Origin: Loktanella salsilacus
GTDB lineage: Bacteria; Pseudomonadota; Alphaproteobacteria; Rhodobacterales; Rhodobacteraceae
Direction of reading: 5' to 3'
DNA: 33,539 nt
NCBI RefSeq assembly: GCF_900114485.1
Contig: NZ_FOTF01000032.1
Coordinates: 1 to 33,539 of the forward strand
Numbering within the stretch: position 1 is the stretch's first letter; every line of letters begins with the position of its first letter. This document shows positions 8,279 through 16,288 of this stretch, in pieces. Both the position numbers and the translations under genes were made by a program. The notes under the pieces were generated by a model. That model had not been told where the DNA came from, made no database searches, and saw only the letters and a list, made by a program, of their open reading frames with translations.

Positions 8279-9280
8279 TCACATGTCGCGAATGGCTGTC
8301 AGCAATTCGACGGCGCCAAGGCTTTCGGCATAGCTGTCCTGCACAGGCACAACCATATCGAGCAGCTGCTCACGACCTTCGAATTCCAGAACGGTCAGCT
8401 GTTCGGCGTCTGCCATTTCCTGCAGCTTTTGCGCATCTTCGCGGGATTCCAGCTCTCGGCCGAATGTCCCGGCTTCTTCACCGGCAGCAAGAACGGCAGC
8501 CTGCAGGTCTTCGGGCAGCTTGCGGAAGGTTTTACCGCTCATGACGATTGGACGCACCGTGATGGCATGGCGGGTCAGCGTCAGATAAGGCGCGACCTCA
8601 TAGAACTTCAGGTTCTGAATGCTGGCCGCTTCATTTTCAAATCCAGCGATCACGCCGGTCTGAATGGCATTATACACTTCGTTATAGGCAATCGCCGACG
8701 GAGCCGCCGTCAAGGCAGAGAAAATCTGAGCCTGAATAGGCGCGCCCATCACCCGCATTTTGAAGCCGTTGAGCTCTTCTAGGTTCGCGATCGGTGCGTT
8801 CGAAATGATGTTACGCACACCGCCACCGGTATAACCGACGACCATGATGTCGGCTTTTTCCAGCAACTCTGCCTCGAGCGGGGCCAGAACATCGCTAGAC
8901 AGCACGGCCTCCCAATGGGCCTGATCGCGGAACAGGAACGGCATATCCATCAGCGGAATAGACGGCGCGAAGGTTGCCATATTGGACGGTGCCATGATGG
9001 TATAATCGACGGCAACGCCTTGCTGCAGGAACGTGACGTAGTCGGCTTCAACACCGAGTTCGCCATTCAACCGCAAATCGAACGTAACATCACCGTCATA
9101 TTTTTCGTCTACAAGTTCGGCAAACCGCACCATTGTTTTCGTGAACGCATGGTCCTCGTCAAACATGCTTGCGCCGCGCAACGTCATATCCTGCGCACTG
9201 GCCGCCGAAGCCGCCGCTGTCAAAAGGCCAGCAACGCCAGCACCCTTAAAAAAGGTTTTCGCAGTGTTAAAAGTTGTCAT
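8279..9280 (-). CDS. dctP: TRAP transporter periplasmic solute-binding protein (DctP family)
   Basis: A 333-residue secreted binding protein. The signal peptide (FKGAGVAGLLTAAASAASAQ) is followed by a mature start DMTLRGAS. DctP family features include GFKMRVMGAPIQAQIF with the carboxylate-binding Arg, and YNEVYNAIQTGVIAGFENE. I place the start at the ATG at 9278-9280 because GAGGAGG lies seven bases upstream and a signal peptide follows at once; an open frame continues 57 bases further upstream but has no such site. It is the first gene of dctP-dctQ-dctM-AGE. The conserved Arg implies a carboxylate-bearing ligand such as a sugar acid, though some TRAP systems import neutral sugars. Confidence 0.92.
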   Translation of the reverse strand: MTTFNTAKTFFKGAGVAGLLTAAASAASAQDMTLRGASMFDEDHAFTKTMVRFAELVDEKYDGDVTFDLRLNGELGVEADYVTFLQQGVAVDYTIMAPSNMATFAPSIPLMDMPFLFRDQAHWEAVLSSDVLAPLEAELLEKADIMVVGYTGGGVRNIISNAPIANLEELNGFKMRVMGAPIQAQIFSALTAAPSAIAYNEVYNAIQTGVIAGFENEAASIQNLKFYEVAPYLTLTRHAITVRPIVMSGKTFRKLPEDLQAAVLAAGEEAGTFGRELESREDAQKLQEMADAEQLTVLEFEGREQLLDMVVPVQDSYAESLGAVELLTAIRDM

Positions 9281-9686
9281 GTGTTCCTCCTCGAACAATT
9301 TCAGTGCGCATAGCTCCCGCGTGCATGATGACAGCACGCACCGAGACGGCGCTTAAGTTGTAGTAATAGTCGAATCTCCCGAAGCTGACGCTAGCAGATT
9401 GTATCCTAGTATACTAGACGGTGAAATTGACGACCAGTGGCCCCGAATCTGGGCCGCAAAACCCGGCGCAAACCGACTGGGTCCGAGCAATCAACGGAGT
9501 GGATTGAAGCTGGTCCCGAGATCTTGCCAGAGACGATCTACGCGAGCGGCGGCCCGCAGAGGTGCCAAGAAAAAAGGTGGAGCAGATGTGATAAGGCCCC
9601 TACCCTGCACCCAATAAGAGTCGCGGTTTGGGTGCCGCAAACACAAGGTTTCGTACCGCCTAACAATCGAGAATGAGGAGATAGCC
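9281..9686. other. Divergent promoter region of the TRAP operon and the Gfo/Idh gene
   Basis: About 400 bases with no gene I can support; two open frames inside it look random in composition. It must carry the promoters for the divergent dctP operon and the dehydrogenase. The palindrome at 9406-9417 is the only clear regulatory-looking element. Confidence 0.5.
9406..9417. promoter_or_regulatory. Candidate GntR-type operator (CTAGTATACTAG)
   Basis: A perfect 12-bp palindrome whose core TAGTATACTA fits the TNGTNNACNA half-site pattern of FadR/FCD-type GntR regulators, which often control TRAP and sugar-acid operons. It lies about 126 bases upstream of the dctP start. No intact GntR gene lies beside it. 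The stump at 10765-10956 derives from a MocR-type protein, a different branch of the GntR family. Confidence 0.45.
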
Positions 9687-10757
9687 TTGGCAAAGTTCAT
9701 TCAGCAGGATCGGGCAGGTGTCGCCCTCATTGGTGCTGGCATGATTGCGAAAACGCACGTCGCGGCGTTGTCAGATGCGCAGGATGTGGTCGCGCTTTGC
9801 ACCATCGTGTCGCGCCATCCCGATAAGGCGCGCTACCTCTCGGACTTCTATCATGGGCCTATACCCGACTTCTCGTCTGATTTGATGGCGGTTGCGGCCA
9901 ACCCCGATATTCCAATTGCCATCGTGGCCACGCCGCCAAGCGTGCGCAAAGAGGTCATCACCACATTGGCGCAAGCCGGCACGCATATCCTGCTAGAGAA
10001 GCCGTTAGGAAGAAACCCTCAGGAAGCGCGCGAAGTCGTCGAAATTTGCGAGCGCGCAGGCGTAAAGCTGGGCATCCTGTTCCAGCATCGCGTGCGGCCC
10101 CCTGCGATTGCAGCGGCCCGCCATGTCGCCAGCGGTGCGCTTGGGCGGTTGGGATTGGTGGAAATCGCCGTGCCGCTATGGCGCGATCAATCATACTACG
10201 ACGAGCTTGGCCGCGGCACCTATGCGCGGGACGGCGGGGGCGTCATGATTACAAACGCCATTCATTCGATCAATCTTGCCCTTAGCTTGACCGGCCCCGT
10301 CAGCCGGGTTCAGGCCATGACGGCCACGACGCCTCTGCACCGGATGGAAGCAGAGGATTTCGCAATTGCCGGATTGCAATTTCAATGCGGCGCGTCCGGG
10401 TCGTTTGTCGCAAGCACGGCGATGTTCCCGCACCGCACAGAAGTCATCCGGCTACACTTTGAACATGCGAGCCTAAAACTGGACAAAAATGCCCTTAAAA
10501 TCAGCTGGCGCGACGGGCGCGTCGCGGTTGAGGCAAAGGATAAAGCGCCGCAAAAAGTGAACCCTTTGCTGGGGGGCAAGCACGAATGGCATCAGGCCAT
10601 GATCGAAGATTTCGTCGATGCGGTCCGGCATGAGCGCAAGCCTTTGGTCACCGGCAGAGAGGCGCTTGCCTCTCATGATTTGATTGCAGCGATAGAAACA
10701 TCTTCGCGCAGCGGTCATCCAGTTAGCATCCCAGAATGCCAAGGCGAAATTCGATGA
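9687..10757 (+). CDS. Gfo/Idh/MocA family NAD(P)-dependent sugar dehydrogenase
   Basis: A 356-residue protein with an N-terminal Rossmann domain (VALIGAGMIAKTHVAAL, residues 12-28), the conserved EKPLGRNPQEA whose Lys lies in the active site, and a C-terminal substrate domain. The GGGVMITNAIHSINL segment carries the Asn/His typical of the family. Members oxidise or reduce sugars, inositols or their acids; the substrate is not readable. The start is a TTG at 9687, chosen because AGGAG lies eight bases upstream and the Rossmann motif begins at the right distance. It is divergent from the TRAP operon and is likely the first catabolic step for the imported compound. Confidence 0.9.
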   Translation: MAKFIQQDRAGVALIGAGMIAKTHVAALSDAQDVVALCTIVSRHPDKARYLSDFYHGPIPDFSSDLMAVAANPDIPIAIVATPPSVRKEVITTLAQAGTHILLEKPLGRNPQEAREVVEICERAGVKLGILFQHRVRPPAIAAARHVASGALGRLGLVEIAVPLWRDQSYYDELGRGTYARDGGGVMITNAIHSINLALSLTGPVSRVQAMTATTPLHRMEAEDFAIAGLQFQCGASGSFVASTAMFPHRTEVIRLHFEHASLKLDKNALKISWRDGRVAVEAKDKAPQKVNPLLGGKHEWHQAMIEDFVDAVRHERKPLVTGREALASHDLIAAIETSSRSGHPVSIPECQGEIR

Positions 10758-10764
10758 TGGCGTC

Positions 10765-10956
10765 TTGGGCGTGAGCCGCGCCGACATTATCGGGCGAATG
10801 GCGGGTACGGGGATCGGGATCATGCCTTCGGACGCTTTCACTGTCACGGACGAGCCGACAGAATCCATGCGTGTTTGCCTTGGCGGCCAAATCACACGCA
10901 GCCAGTTGCGCGACGCCATGGGCCTGCTGGCCTACATGATGTCGAACCCGATCTGA
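10765..10956 (+). pseudogene. C-terminal stump of a MocR-type (GntR/aminotransferase) regulator
   Basis: The frame encodes GIGIMPSDAFTV, then ESMRVCLGGQITRSQLRDAM, which matches the end of MocR/PdxR-type regulators (usual form VPSDAF...RVCLGGP..R.EL...L..LA). The N-terminal winged-helix domain and almost all of the fold-type I aminotransferase domain are missing, so it cannot function as a regulator. It begins right after the dehydrogenase stop, suggesting a deletion that fused these two regions. Confidence 0.65.
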
Positions 10957-11189
10957 CAATTCTTCAGCCTAGCCGGGTTACGTTTCACCTACAGCATCCA
11001 AAGGTGACCACGCCGGCACATGCAAGTACCGGCGATGGTCGCCCTGTTGTTACGCCGCCGCCGCCGTCCGCGCCACCTGTTGTCAGGAAGGGTAACATGC
11101 GCAGAGTGCGGCGGCAGACAGCCTAAGTGAATGATGACCTTAGCCTCATGGCGTGGCCCTTCGTCGTAGACCAAAGGCAGTGCACATGA

Positions 11190-11624
11190 TCAGGCCAGCG
11201 CCGACTTTTGCGTCTGTTTAATATAGACCCACCCAAGCACCGCACCGAATACAATGTGCAGCATCAGGGTCATGACAGGGGCCGCGACACCCATATTCAG
11301 GCCAAAAAAACCGGCCCCAGCCATTGGCATAACGGCGATCATCATCAGCAACCAAGCGGCGACGCCGAATGCAATCCCCTTCGCAATCTGACCTTGACCG
11401 GGAATGGCATCATTCAACACGGCAAATCCGCCGCCCCAAACAACGGTCCCCAGCACAAAATGGGCAACCCATCCGACAAAAACCGAAGCGCCCAGCATCC
11501 CGGCAATCATGTGGATGACATCCAGCTCAGGCATGATGCCGACAGCTGTCTTCATTATCATCATGACAGAGAGCACCACCGTGGCTGCAAATCCTGCAAT
11601 CATTCCGCTTTTGATATGGTCCAT
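11190..11624 (-). CDS. Small DUF6789-like membrane protein
   Basis: A 144-residue protein with four hydrophobic segments, beginning MDHIKSGMIAGFAATVVLSV and ending with a short charged tail. The pattern of small residues (GxxxG-like GMIAGF, GMLGAS, GTVVWGGGF) resembles the DUF6789 family of uncharacterised membrane proteins; I make that link from memory at moderate confidence. AAAAGGAAAG upstream of the ATG at 11622-11624 is a good ribosome site. It is divergent from the LysR gene at 11768, a common arrangement for a regulator and its target. No function is known. Confidence 0.7.
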   Translation of the reverse strand: MDHIKSGMIAGFAATVVLSVMMIMKTAVGIMPELDVIHMIAGMLGASVFVGWVAHFVLGTVVWGGGFAVLNDAIPGQGQIAKGIAFGVAAWLLMMIAVMPMAGAGFFGLNMGVAAPVMTLMLHIVFGAVLGWVYIKQTQKSALA

Positions 11625-11767
11625 AATTTCATCTTTCCTTTTAGGTGGGCGCGGGGGCGACCGAAAACCAATGTCGCCGCAGGACGCGCCTCGTTTTGAT
11701 TGATTTAAGATATGGTGCGTTCCGCAATATGTTGAAATTGAATAACTGAATGCGCCATATTCACTTT

Positions 11768-12688
11768 ATGAATTTACGCACACTCGACCTTAACCTGCTC
11801 GTCGTCTTTGATGCCCTGATGCGCGAACGGCACGTCACCCGAGCCGCCGCTGCAATCGGCCTATCGCAACCGGCCTTTTCGAATGCGTTAACGCGGCTTC
11901 GGGCGCGCCTGGGGGACGAGCTGTTTATTCGCACCCCGGACGGGATGAAGCCGACAGCCTGGGCGATAGAGCTAAGTGGCCCGATCAGTGCGGCATTGCA
12001 CGATATCCAGACGGCACTGAATGGTGCGCATTTCGATCCCCGCACCTCTGCCCACCGTATTACGGTTGCCACACCCGACTACGCCGCGATGACGCTTTTC
12101 CCGAAACTGATTGTCGCCTTACAAGATCAGGCCCCCGGTATCGTGTTGCAAACGATCACGCCCAGCCAGCACTGGGGCGAATACCTGGATACGCAACGTG
12201 CTGACATGGCACTGCTAAACTGGCCAAATCCGCCAGAGCGTTTTTCATCGCAGATGCTTTTCCAAGAGGATTGGGTCTGCGTGATGCGGCAGGACCATCC
12301 TTTGGCCGCGGGCACCTTCTCACTCGATCAGTTCAGTGCGGTGAATCACCTGCTTGTTAGTCCGCAGGGGGACAGACGCAACTGGGTCGATGATGCCTTG
12401 GCGCGCCATGCGCGCACCCGGCATATTGCCTATACGATGCCAGCATACGGGATGGCTCCCATGATTTTGGGGACCACAGATTTTGTGCTGACCTGTCCTG
12501 CCAGCGTGGCAAAGGTCTGCTATGAATATGGCGGATTGAGTGTGATCGATTGCCCCCTAAAGCCGCCCGATAAGATGCAAAGCATCCATATGGTTTGGCA
12601 CACCAAGCTAGGCAATCACCCGGTGCATCGTTGGTTTCGGGCGTTGTTGCAGGATGTCAGCGCCGTTGAATTAATCAATGATCATTGA
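11768..12688 (+). CDS. LysR-family transcriptional regulator
   Basis: A 306-residue protein with an N-terminal winged helix (LDLNLLVVFDALMRERHVTRAA onward) and a periplasmic-binding-like effector domain. LSQPAFSNALTRLRARLGDELF is the recognition-helix region typical of the NodD/LinR/PcpR-like LysR branch. I favour the ATG at 11768 (MNLRTLDLNLL), which gives the standard family start, over an in-frame ATG six codons upstream; neither has a strong ribosome site. It is divergent from the DUF6789-like gene, so that gene is its most likely target. It converges with the hydroxylase gene at 12798. Confidence 0.9.
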   Translation: MNLRTLDLNLLVVFDALMRERHVTRAAAAIGLSQPAFSNALTRLRARLGDELFIRTPDGMKPTAWAIELSGPISAALHDIQTALNGAHFDPRTSAHRITVATPDYAAMTLFPKLIVALQDQAPGIVLQTITPSQHWGEYLDTQRADMALLNWPNPPERFSSQMLFQEDWVCVMRQDHPLAAGTFSLDQFSAVNHLLVSPQGDRRNWVDDALARHARTRHIAYTMPAYGMAPMILGTTDFVLTCPASVAKVCYEYGGLSVIDCPLKPPDKMQSIHMVWHTKLGNHPVHRWFRALLQDVSAVELINDH

Positions 12689-12756
12689 TCGCACGGGGCC
12701 AGAGGGCAGCGAGCCTCTGCCGCGGATCACGGCCGCCGCGTCCTGCGTGCCGGGCG

Positions 12757-12782
12757 GAGGGGGGCCTCAAAGCCCCCCCCTC
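12757..12782. terminator. GC-rich hairpin between convergent genes
   Basis: GAGGGGGGCC pairs with a run of eight C followed by TC, with one small mismatch or bulge. It lies between the convergent lysR and hydroxylase stops. It lacks a clear T tract on either strand, so termination could be weak or Rho-assisted. Confidence 0.5.
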
Positions 12783-12797
12783 AGACATATCTTGAGG

Positions 12798-14306
12798 TCA
12801 GACGGCTTCGGGCGCGGGCTTTACGGGTGCTTCCAGCCACCAAAGCCGCAGACCGGGGATCAGCATGGGAACGCGGGCGGCGTAATCCTCATACTCCGGG
12901 AAGGTATGGCGCAAGACCGACTCCTCATGCTGCGCGCGGCGGACCTGCAGGACCAGCCAGATAGCGCCCAAACCTAAAGCGCCCACCGTACCGTGCCCTA
13001 CGATGACCCCCACGATCATCAGCACTTCGGCGGCATAAAGCGGGTGCCTGACGATGCTGTAGGCCCCTTGGGTCTTGAGCGCGCGCGAGGTGGCCATGAT
13101 CGAGAATGACCGCCCAAGCTGTCGCAGGCATAATATCGACATGACTGTGCCAACCGATATTATAAGCGTCGAAATGATACGCATTTCGGCGGAAATCGCC
13201 TGCGGCGGAAACACGATCAGCAGCGACATGATGAACGTGCCCACAACGGCTACGACGCGCGGCATGATCCCAGCGGTGCTGTCGCGGGGCGGCAGGCGGG
13301 TAATTGTGTAATATAAGATAAGGCCCAAAAAGGTCGCGCCGGCAATCACCGAGAAGAAGGCTAGCCCCCAAAGCGGGATTAGGTCTCGGTTCGCAACCAG
13401 AGAGATGAGCGCCGTAATCTGTTTGTAGCCAAAATAGCCAAAGATGATCAGCATGGCCAGCTTGCCCAATTTATCTTCGGTCGTGCGGGTTTTCGCGGCG
13501 GTCGGCATGGGGGTTTCCAATCGTGTTGGTGGCGCTGTTAGCGCCCATGAAGAGACAAGGCTGCGGAAGGGGTGAATGAGCTGCATGGGGTAGGACCGCG
13601 GGATGTCCTCGTTCACGCCATACGATTTCGGCGCGCGCCGCACCGGCATAAACATCGTTCGAGCAATCACATCGATGATCGACAGCTGTGCGGCAAAGTT
13701 GCGATCATAGGCATCGCGCTCATTCGCATGATGCCAGTGGTGATATTCCGGCGAAGCGACCAGCCATTTCAGCGGACCGAACTTGATGCGGACGTTCGAA
13801 TGCAACAACAGGGCATGGGCCTGATAGATCGCTTGGTGAATCACCAGCGCCTCCAGTGTGAATCCCATGCACCAGACCGGCAAGAGAGACAGAGTGCTGG
13901 AAAATATCTGGTCGACCGGGTGCACCCGGTGCGTGGCCAGCCAGTCCATCTCCTCAATGCTGTGGTGGACAGCGTGGAACTTCCACAGGGCGGGCACGGA
14001 ATGGCAGATACGGTGGGCGGCATAATAACCGATATCGGCCACCACGATGGCCATCAGCACCTGCGCCCAAAGGGGCATGGCCCCTGTCCATTGGATCGGA
14101 TTCGGCCCAACAAGCTGAACTACCCCCAGCATGAGGGCCCCCGCCACGACGGTGAACCCTGCGCGAACAACAATTCCATTAACCAGCACGTAGACTACAT
14201 CGTTCAGCCAGTCGCGTCGCAGGGTCCGTTGTTCTGGGTGCAACGGCAACAAACGCTCCAATGGAATGAAGATGCAGGCCAGAATAAAGATGGCAGTATA
14301 GTCCAT
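12798..14306 (-). CDS. Sterol desaturase-type hydroxylase fused to an ICMT-like methyltransferase domain
   Basis: A 502-residue, multi-pass membrane protein with two domains. The first (about residues 1-270) is a fatty-acid hydroxylase/sterol desaturase domain with the three His clusters that bind a di-iron centre: HRICH (98-102), HAVHH (111-115) and HHWHH (189-193). The second (about 290-490) has several membrane segments, GAYSIVRHPLYAAEVL and EYEDYAARVPMLIP, marks of isoprenylcysteine carboxyl methyltransferase/phospholipid methyltransferase-like proteins. The first domain would hydroxylate or desaturate a lipid and the second could methylate a lipid or quinone-type product. The pairing suggests successive steps on one membrane substrate, which is inference. 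The ATG is at 14304-14306 with GGAG upstream. Confidence 0.85.
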   Translation of the reverse strand: MDYTAIFILACIFIPLERLLPLHPEQRTLRRDWLNDVVYVLVNGIVVRAGFTVVAGALMLGVVQLVGPNPIQWTGAMPLWAQVLMAIVVADIGYYAAHRICHSVPALWKFHAVHHSIEEMDWLATHRVHPVDQIFSSTLSLLPVWCMGFTLEALVIHQAIYQAHALLLHSNVRIKFGPLKWLVASPEYHHWHHANERDAYDRNFAAQLSIIDVIARTMFMPVRRAPKSYGVNEDIPRSYPMQLIHPFRSLVSSWALTAPPTRLETPMPTAAKTRTTEDKLGKLAMLIIFGYFGYKQITALISLVANRDLIPLWGLAFFSVIAGATFLGLILYYTITRLPPRDSTAGIMPRVVAVVGTFIMSLLIVFPPQAISAEMRIISTLIISVGTVMSILCLRQLGRSFSIMATSRALKTQGAYSIVRHPLYAAEVLMIVGVIVGHGTVGALGLGAIWLVLQVRRAQHEESVLRHTFPEYEDYAARVPMLIPGLRLWWLEAPVKPAPEAV

Positions 14307-14592
14307 AGCCTGTGTCTCTCCGTTGGTCGTCCTCAGGAGATGACCGCAACAAAACGGCTTAAATAAGGAGTTTCCATGTCGCCTAAGTTGTCTGGCGCAT
14401 AGAACGAAGAACTTGTTCCATCGCCACAGTTAACTCCAATAAGACAGCTTCGGGCATCATGCGCACGAAGTGGAAATTTGAGCAGTTTGTCCAAGGTCTG
14501 TTGATCCCGAAAACTGAACCTTGGTCCTTATCCCACTGACCTGCTCCCGAAGAGTCCTCGTTTATGAGTTAGCTCTGATCCACTTTTGATCG

Positions 14593-15012
14593 TTAAGCAT
14601 CTTCCCGCGGCGTCAGACCAGCCAGGCTGGAAAGCAGGCGGTGGTGGTTCCAGTCATCGCACCATGCCGACACTAGTTTGCGGGCAAGGCGCAAGTTATC
14701 GCAGCGGTGCTCGTTGAGGCGTTCATAACGCATACGACTGTTAACGCTTTCAACGAAGCCGGTCTGCTTAGGTTTGCATAGGACGATGTTGTGACACTCA
14801 ACCTTCCGGTCCTCCTGCCACTTTAGGATCGCATTGCTCGTCAGCTCTGTCCCGTTGTCGCTGACCACCATTCAGGGATAGCCCCTTATCTTGGCGATCT
14901 GGTCCACCTTACGGGCGGCGCGGATGACAGCTAGCGACGTGTCGACAGCGGCCGCGAAACACGTCTGGCTGACGATGAGCCCCAAGTCGCGGCTTTGCAG
15001 AAGAGCGGGTCA
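14593..15012 (-). pseudogene. Degenerate IS3-family OrfB (integrase core)
   Basis: The minus strand reads TSLAVIRAARKVDQIAKIRG, then YP, an in-frame TGA, then MVVSDNGTELTSNAIL, followed by FVESVNSRMRYERLNE and SSLAGLTPRED. These are the second Asp (SDNGTE) and the Glu (VES) regions of the IS3 DDE core. The N-terminal half of OrfB and all of OrfA are missing, and the internal stop at 14874-14876 breaks the frame. It is the left-hand piece of IS debris that borders the polysaccharide cluster. Confidence 0.85.
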
Positions 15013-15333
15013 CATGGGCTAAGAAGCGGCCAGTATCGCACTGCGAAAGCTCAAAAACGCTTTAATAATCTGCTTATTTTAACATCTTTTCAGGTGTCAT
15101 CATGAGCAGAGGTCCAAAAAAATTTCGTTAACAGAAGGTTAAGGTTGACGGATGGCAAGGGCGCTCAATACTAAAAGCCATATTCATCACGGCTCTGTTT
15201 TTTCTGTAGCCAAACATTTTTATTTTATCATTGGCTGTCGTGAGACGCCTACTTCTAAGTATTAATTCATATCTGCGAATGCTCTAGCGCCTATTTAGGC
15301 GGATAGAAATTGCGCAGCTGCGGGAGAACTCAC
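15013..15333. other. AT-rich leader region upstream of the LuxR-type regulator
   Basis: About 320 bases with clearly lower GC than the neighbours and no supported gene. It presumably carries the promoter of the regulator. Visible items are a run of A followed by TTTCGTTAACAG near 15115-15133 and the small palindrome at 15288-15301 close to the start codon. Confidence 0.5.
15288..15301. promoter_or_regulatory. 14-bp palindrome CGCCTATTTAGGCG before the regulator gene
   Basis: Six-base arms flank TT, ending 32 bases upstream of the regulator ATG and about 20 bases before its GGGAG ribosome site. It may be an autoregulatory operator or a 5' leader hairpin. It does not share sequence with the palindrome upstream of algD. 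Confidence 0.35.
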
Positions 15334-16083
15334 ATGAGGAATACCGGCGAGAAATCTGCTTTTACAGCGGGCAGCACGCGCATTGGAATCGCAGGGTCGA
15401 TTAAAAATACTAACGAAACCAACGATGAAGCAAAACGCGACCGCGTTGACATTCTGATACTGGATAACAGCTCTGGTATGTGTGCCGTGCTCGCCCGTCA
15501 TCTATCAGAGCTTTTCAAACTGCGCTGCATTTCGTGCGCGCACGGCGATTCGCCAATCTTAGAGACTTTGGCGAGGTACCAACCAAAAATCCTTATCTTG
15601 GACCCCGCAGAGCTAACTCTTAGCCCTCAGCACGACTTGCAGGACTTCAGGCGAAGCGTACGAATCATCTCGGCCCGGACAATGCTTTTTGGATATACGG
15701 CCAGGATGGACGATGCCGTATTGCGCGGCGTTATCGGCGCACAATTTGTTGGCTGTGTCGGCAAGCAGTCGGACCTTCAGCAGTTGGAGATTGGATTGAT
15801 GGCTGTCCAATCAGGCGGCATGTATTTCGATCCTGGATATGGAAACCTGCTTCATGAGGTCGTCGCGCAAGACAGCTTGGGTAGCAACGATTTGCTAAGC
15901 AAGCGGGAGCGCGCGGTCATTATTTTGACCGCCAAAGGGCAGCCCGCAAAGCAGATTGCGCAGGAACTGCAAATCAGCGCAAAGACAGTCGAAACCTACA
16001 AAGGCAGGGCGCTGAACAAGCTGGGTCTAAGCAACCGTGCAGAGCTGCTTGATCACGCACTTTCACAAGGCTGGCTCGCCTAA
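15334..16083 (+). CDS. LuxR/FixJ-type response regulator next to the alginate-type cluster
   Basis: A 249-residue protein with an N-terminal receiver-like domain and a C-terminal LuxR HTH (LSKRERAVIILTAKGQPAKQ, then KTVETYKGRALNKLGL). The receiver keeps an acidic residue after the first strand (ILILDN), a candidate phosphorylation Asp (ILILDPAEL) and a Lys after strand five (GCVGKQ), but its surroundings are divergent, so it may be only weakly phosphorylatable. I chose ATG 15334, preceded by GGGAG at seven bases, over an in-frame TTG at 15310. It is transcribed toward algD but separated from it by an intrinsic terminator. Its position makes it the leading candidate regulator of the cluster. 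No partner histidine kinase is in the window. Confidence 0.85.
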   Translation: MRNTGEKSAFTAGSTRIGIAGSIKNTNETNDEAKRDRVDILILDNSSGMCAVLARHLSELFKLRCISCAHGDSPILETLARYQPKILILDPAELTLSPQHDLQDFRRSVRIISARTMLFGYTARMDDAVLRGVIGAQFVGCVGKQSDLQQLEIGLMAVQSGGMYFDPGYGNLLHEVVAQDSLGSNDLLSKRERAVIILTAKGQPAKQIAQELQISAKTVETYKGRALNKLGLSNRAELLDHALSQGWLA

Positions 16084-16107
16084 ATCCAACTGCATTATTA
16101 TAAAATT

Positions 16108-16150
16108 GCGGCGCTGCAGCGAATAGCTTCAGCGCCGCTTTTCATTTTTT
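16108..16150 (+). terminator. Intrinsic terminator after the LuxR-type regulator
   Basis: GCGGCGCTG (16108-16116) pairs perfectly with CAGCGCCGC (16130-16138), followed by TTTTCATTTTTT. It ends the regulator transcript before the algD promoter, so the cluster has its own promoter. Confidence 0.9.
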
Positions 16151-16193
16151 AAACGCCTGTAATAAATAACAAAATACGGCCAATAGTAATTTA

Positions 16194-16209
16194 CCTTACA
16201 CGTGTAAGG
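16194..16209. promoter_or_regulatory. Perfect 16-bp palindrome upstream of algD
   Basis: CCTTACACGTGTAAGG is fully symmetric and lies 79 bases before the algD start, between the upstream terminator and the gene. Its length and symmetry suit a dimeric HTH regulator such as the LuxR-type protein encoded just upstream. Binding by that protein is inference. I did not see a second copy elsewhere in the window. Confidence 0.6.
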
Positions 16210-16288
16210 ATGTTTCCGACTACCTGTTTTTTCTGCAGCGCGGCACGCTGACCTTAGAAGTTCAAATATTGAAACGAGAGGGATTTTC

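Noticed and set aside
9281-9337. N-terminal extension of dctP
   Set aside because: The ATG at 9278-9280 has GAGGAGG upstream and begins a proper signal peptide; the extension would bury it.
9399-9676. Two overlapping small frames upstream of the Gfo/Idh gene
   Set aside because: Composition is random-looking, there is no ribosome site, and they lie in the divergent promoter region.
15310-15333. Upstream TTG start for the LuxR-type regulator
   Set aside because: It has no ribosome site, whereas the ATG at 15334 has GGGAG at proper distance.
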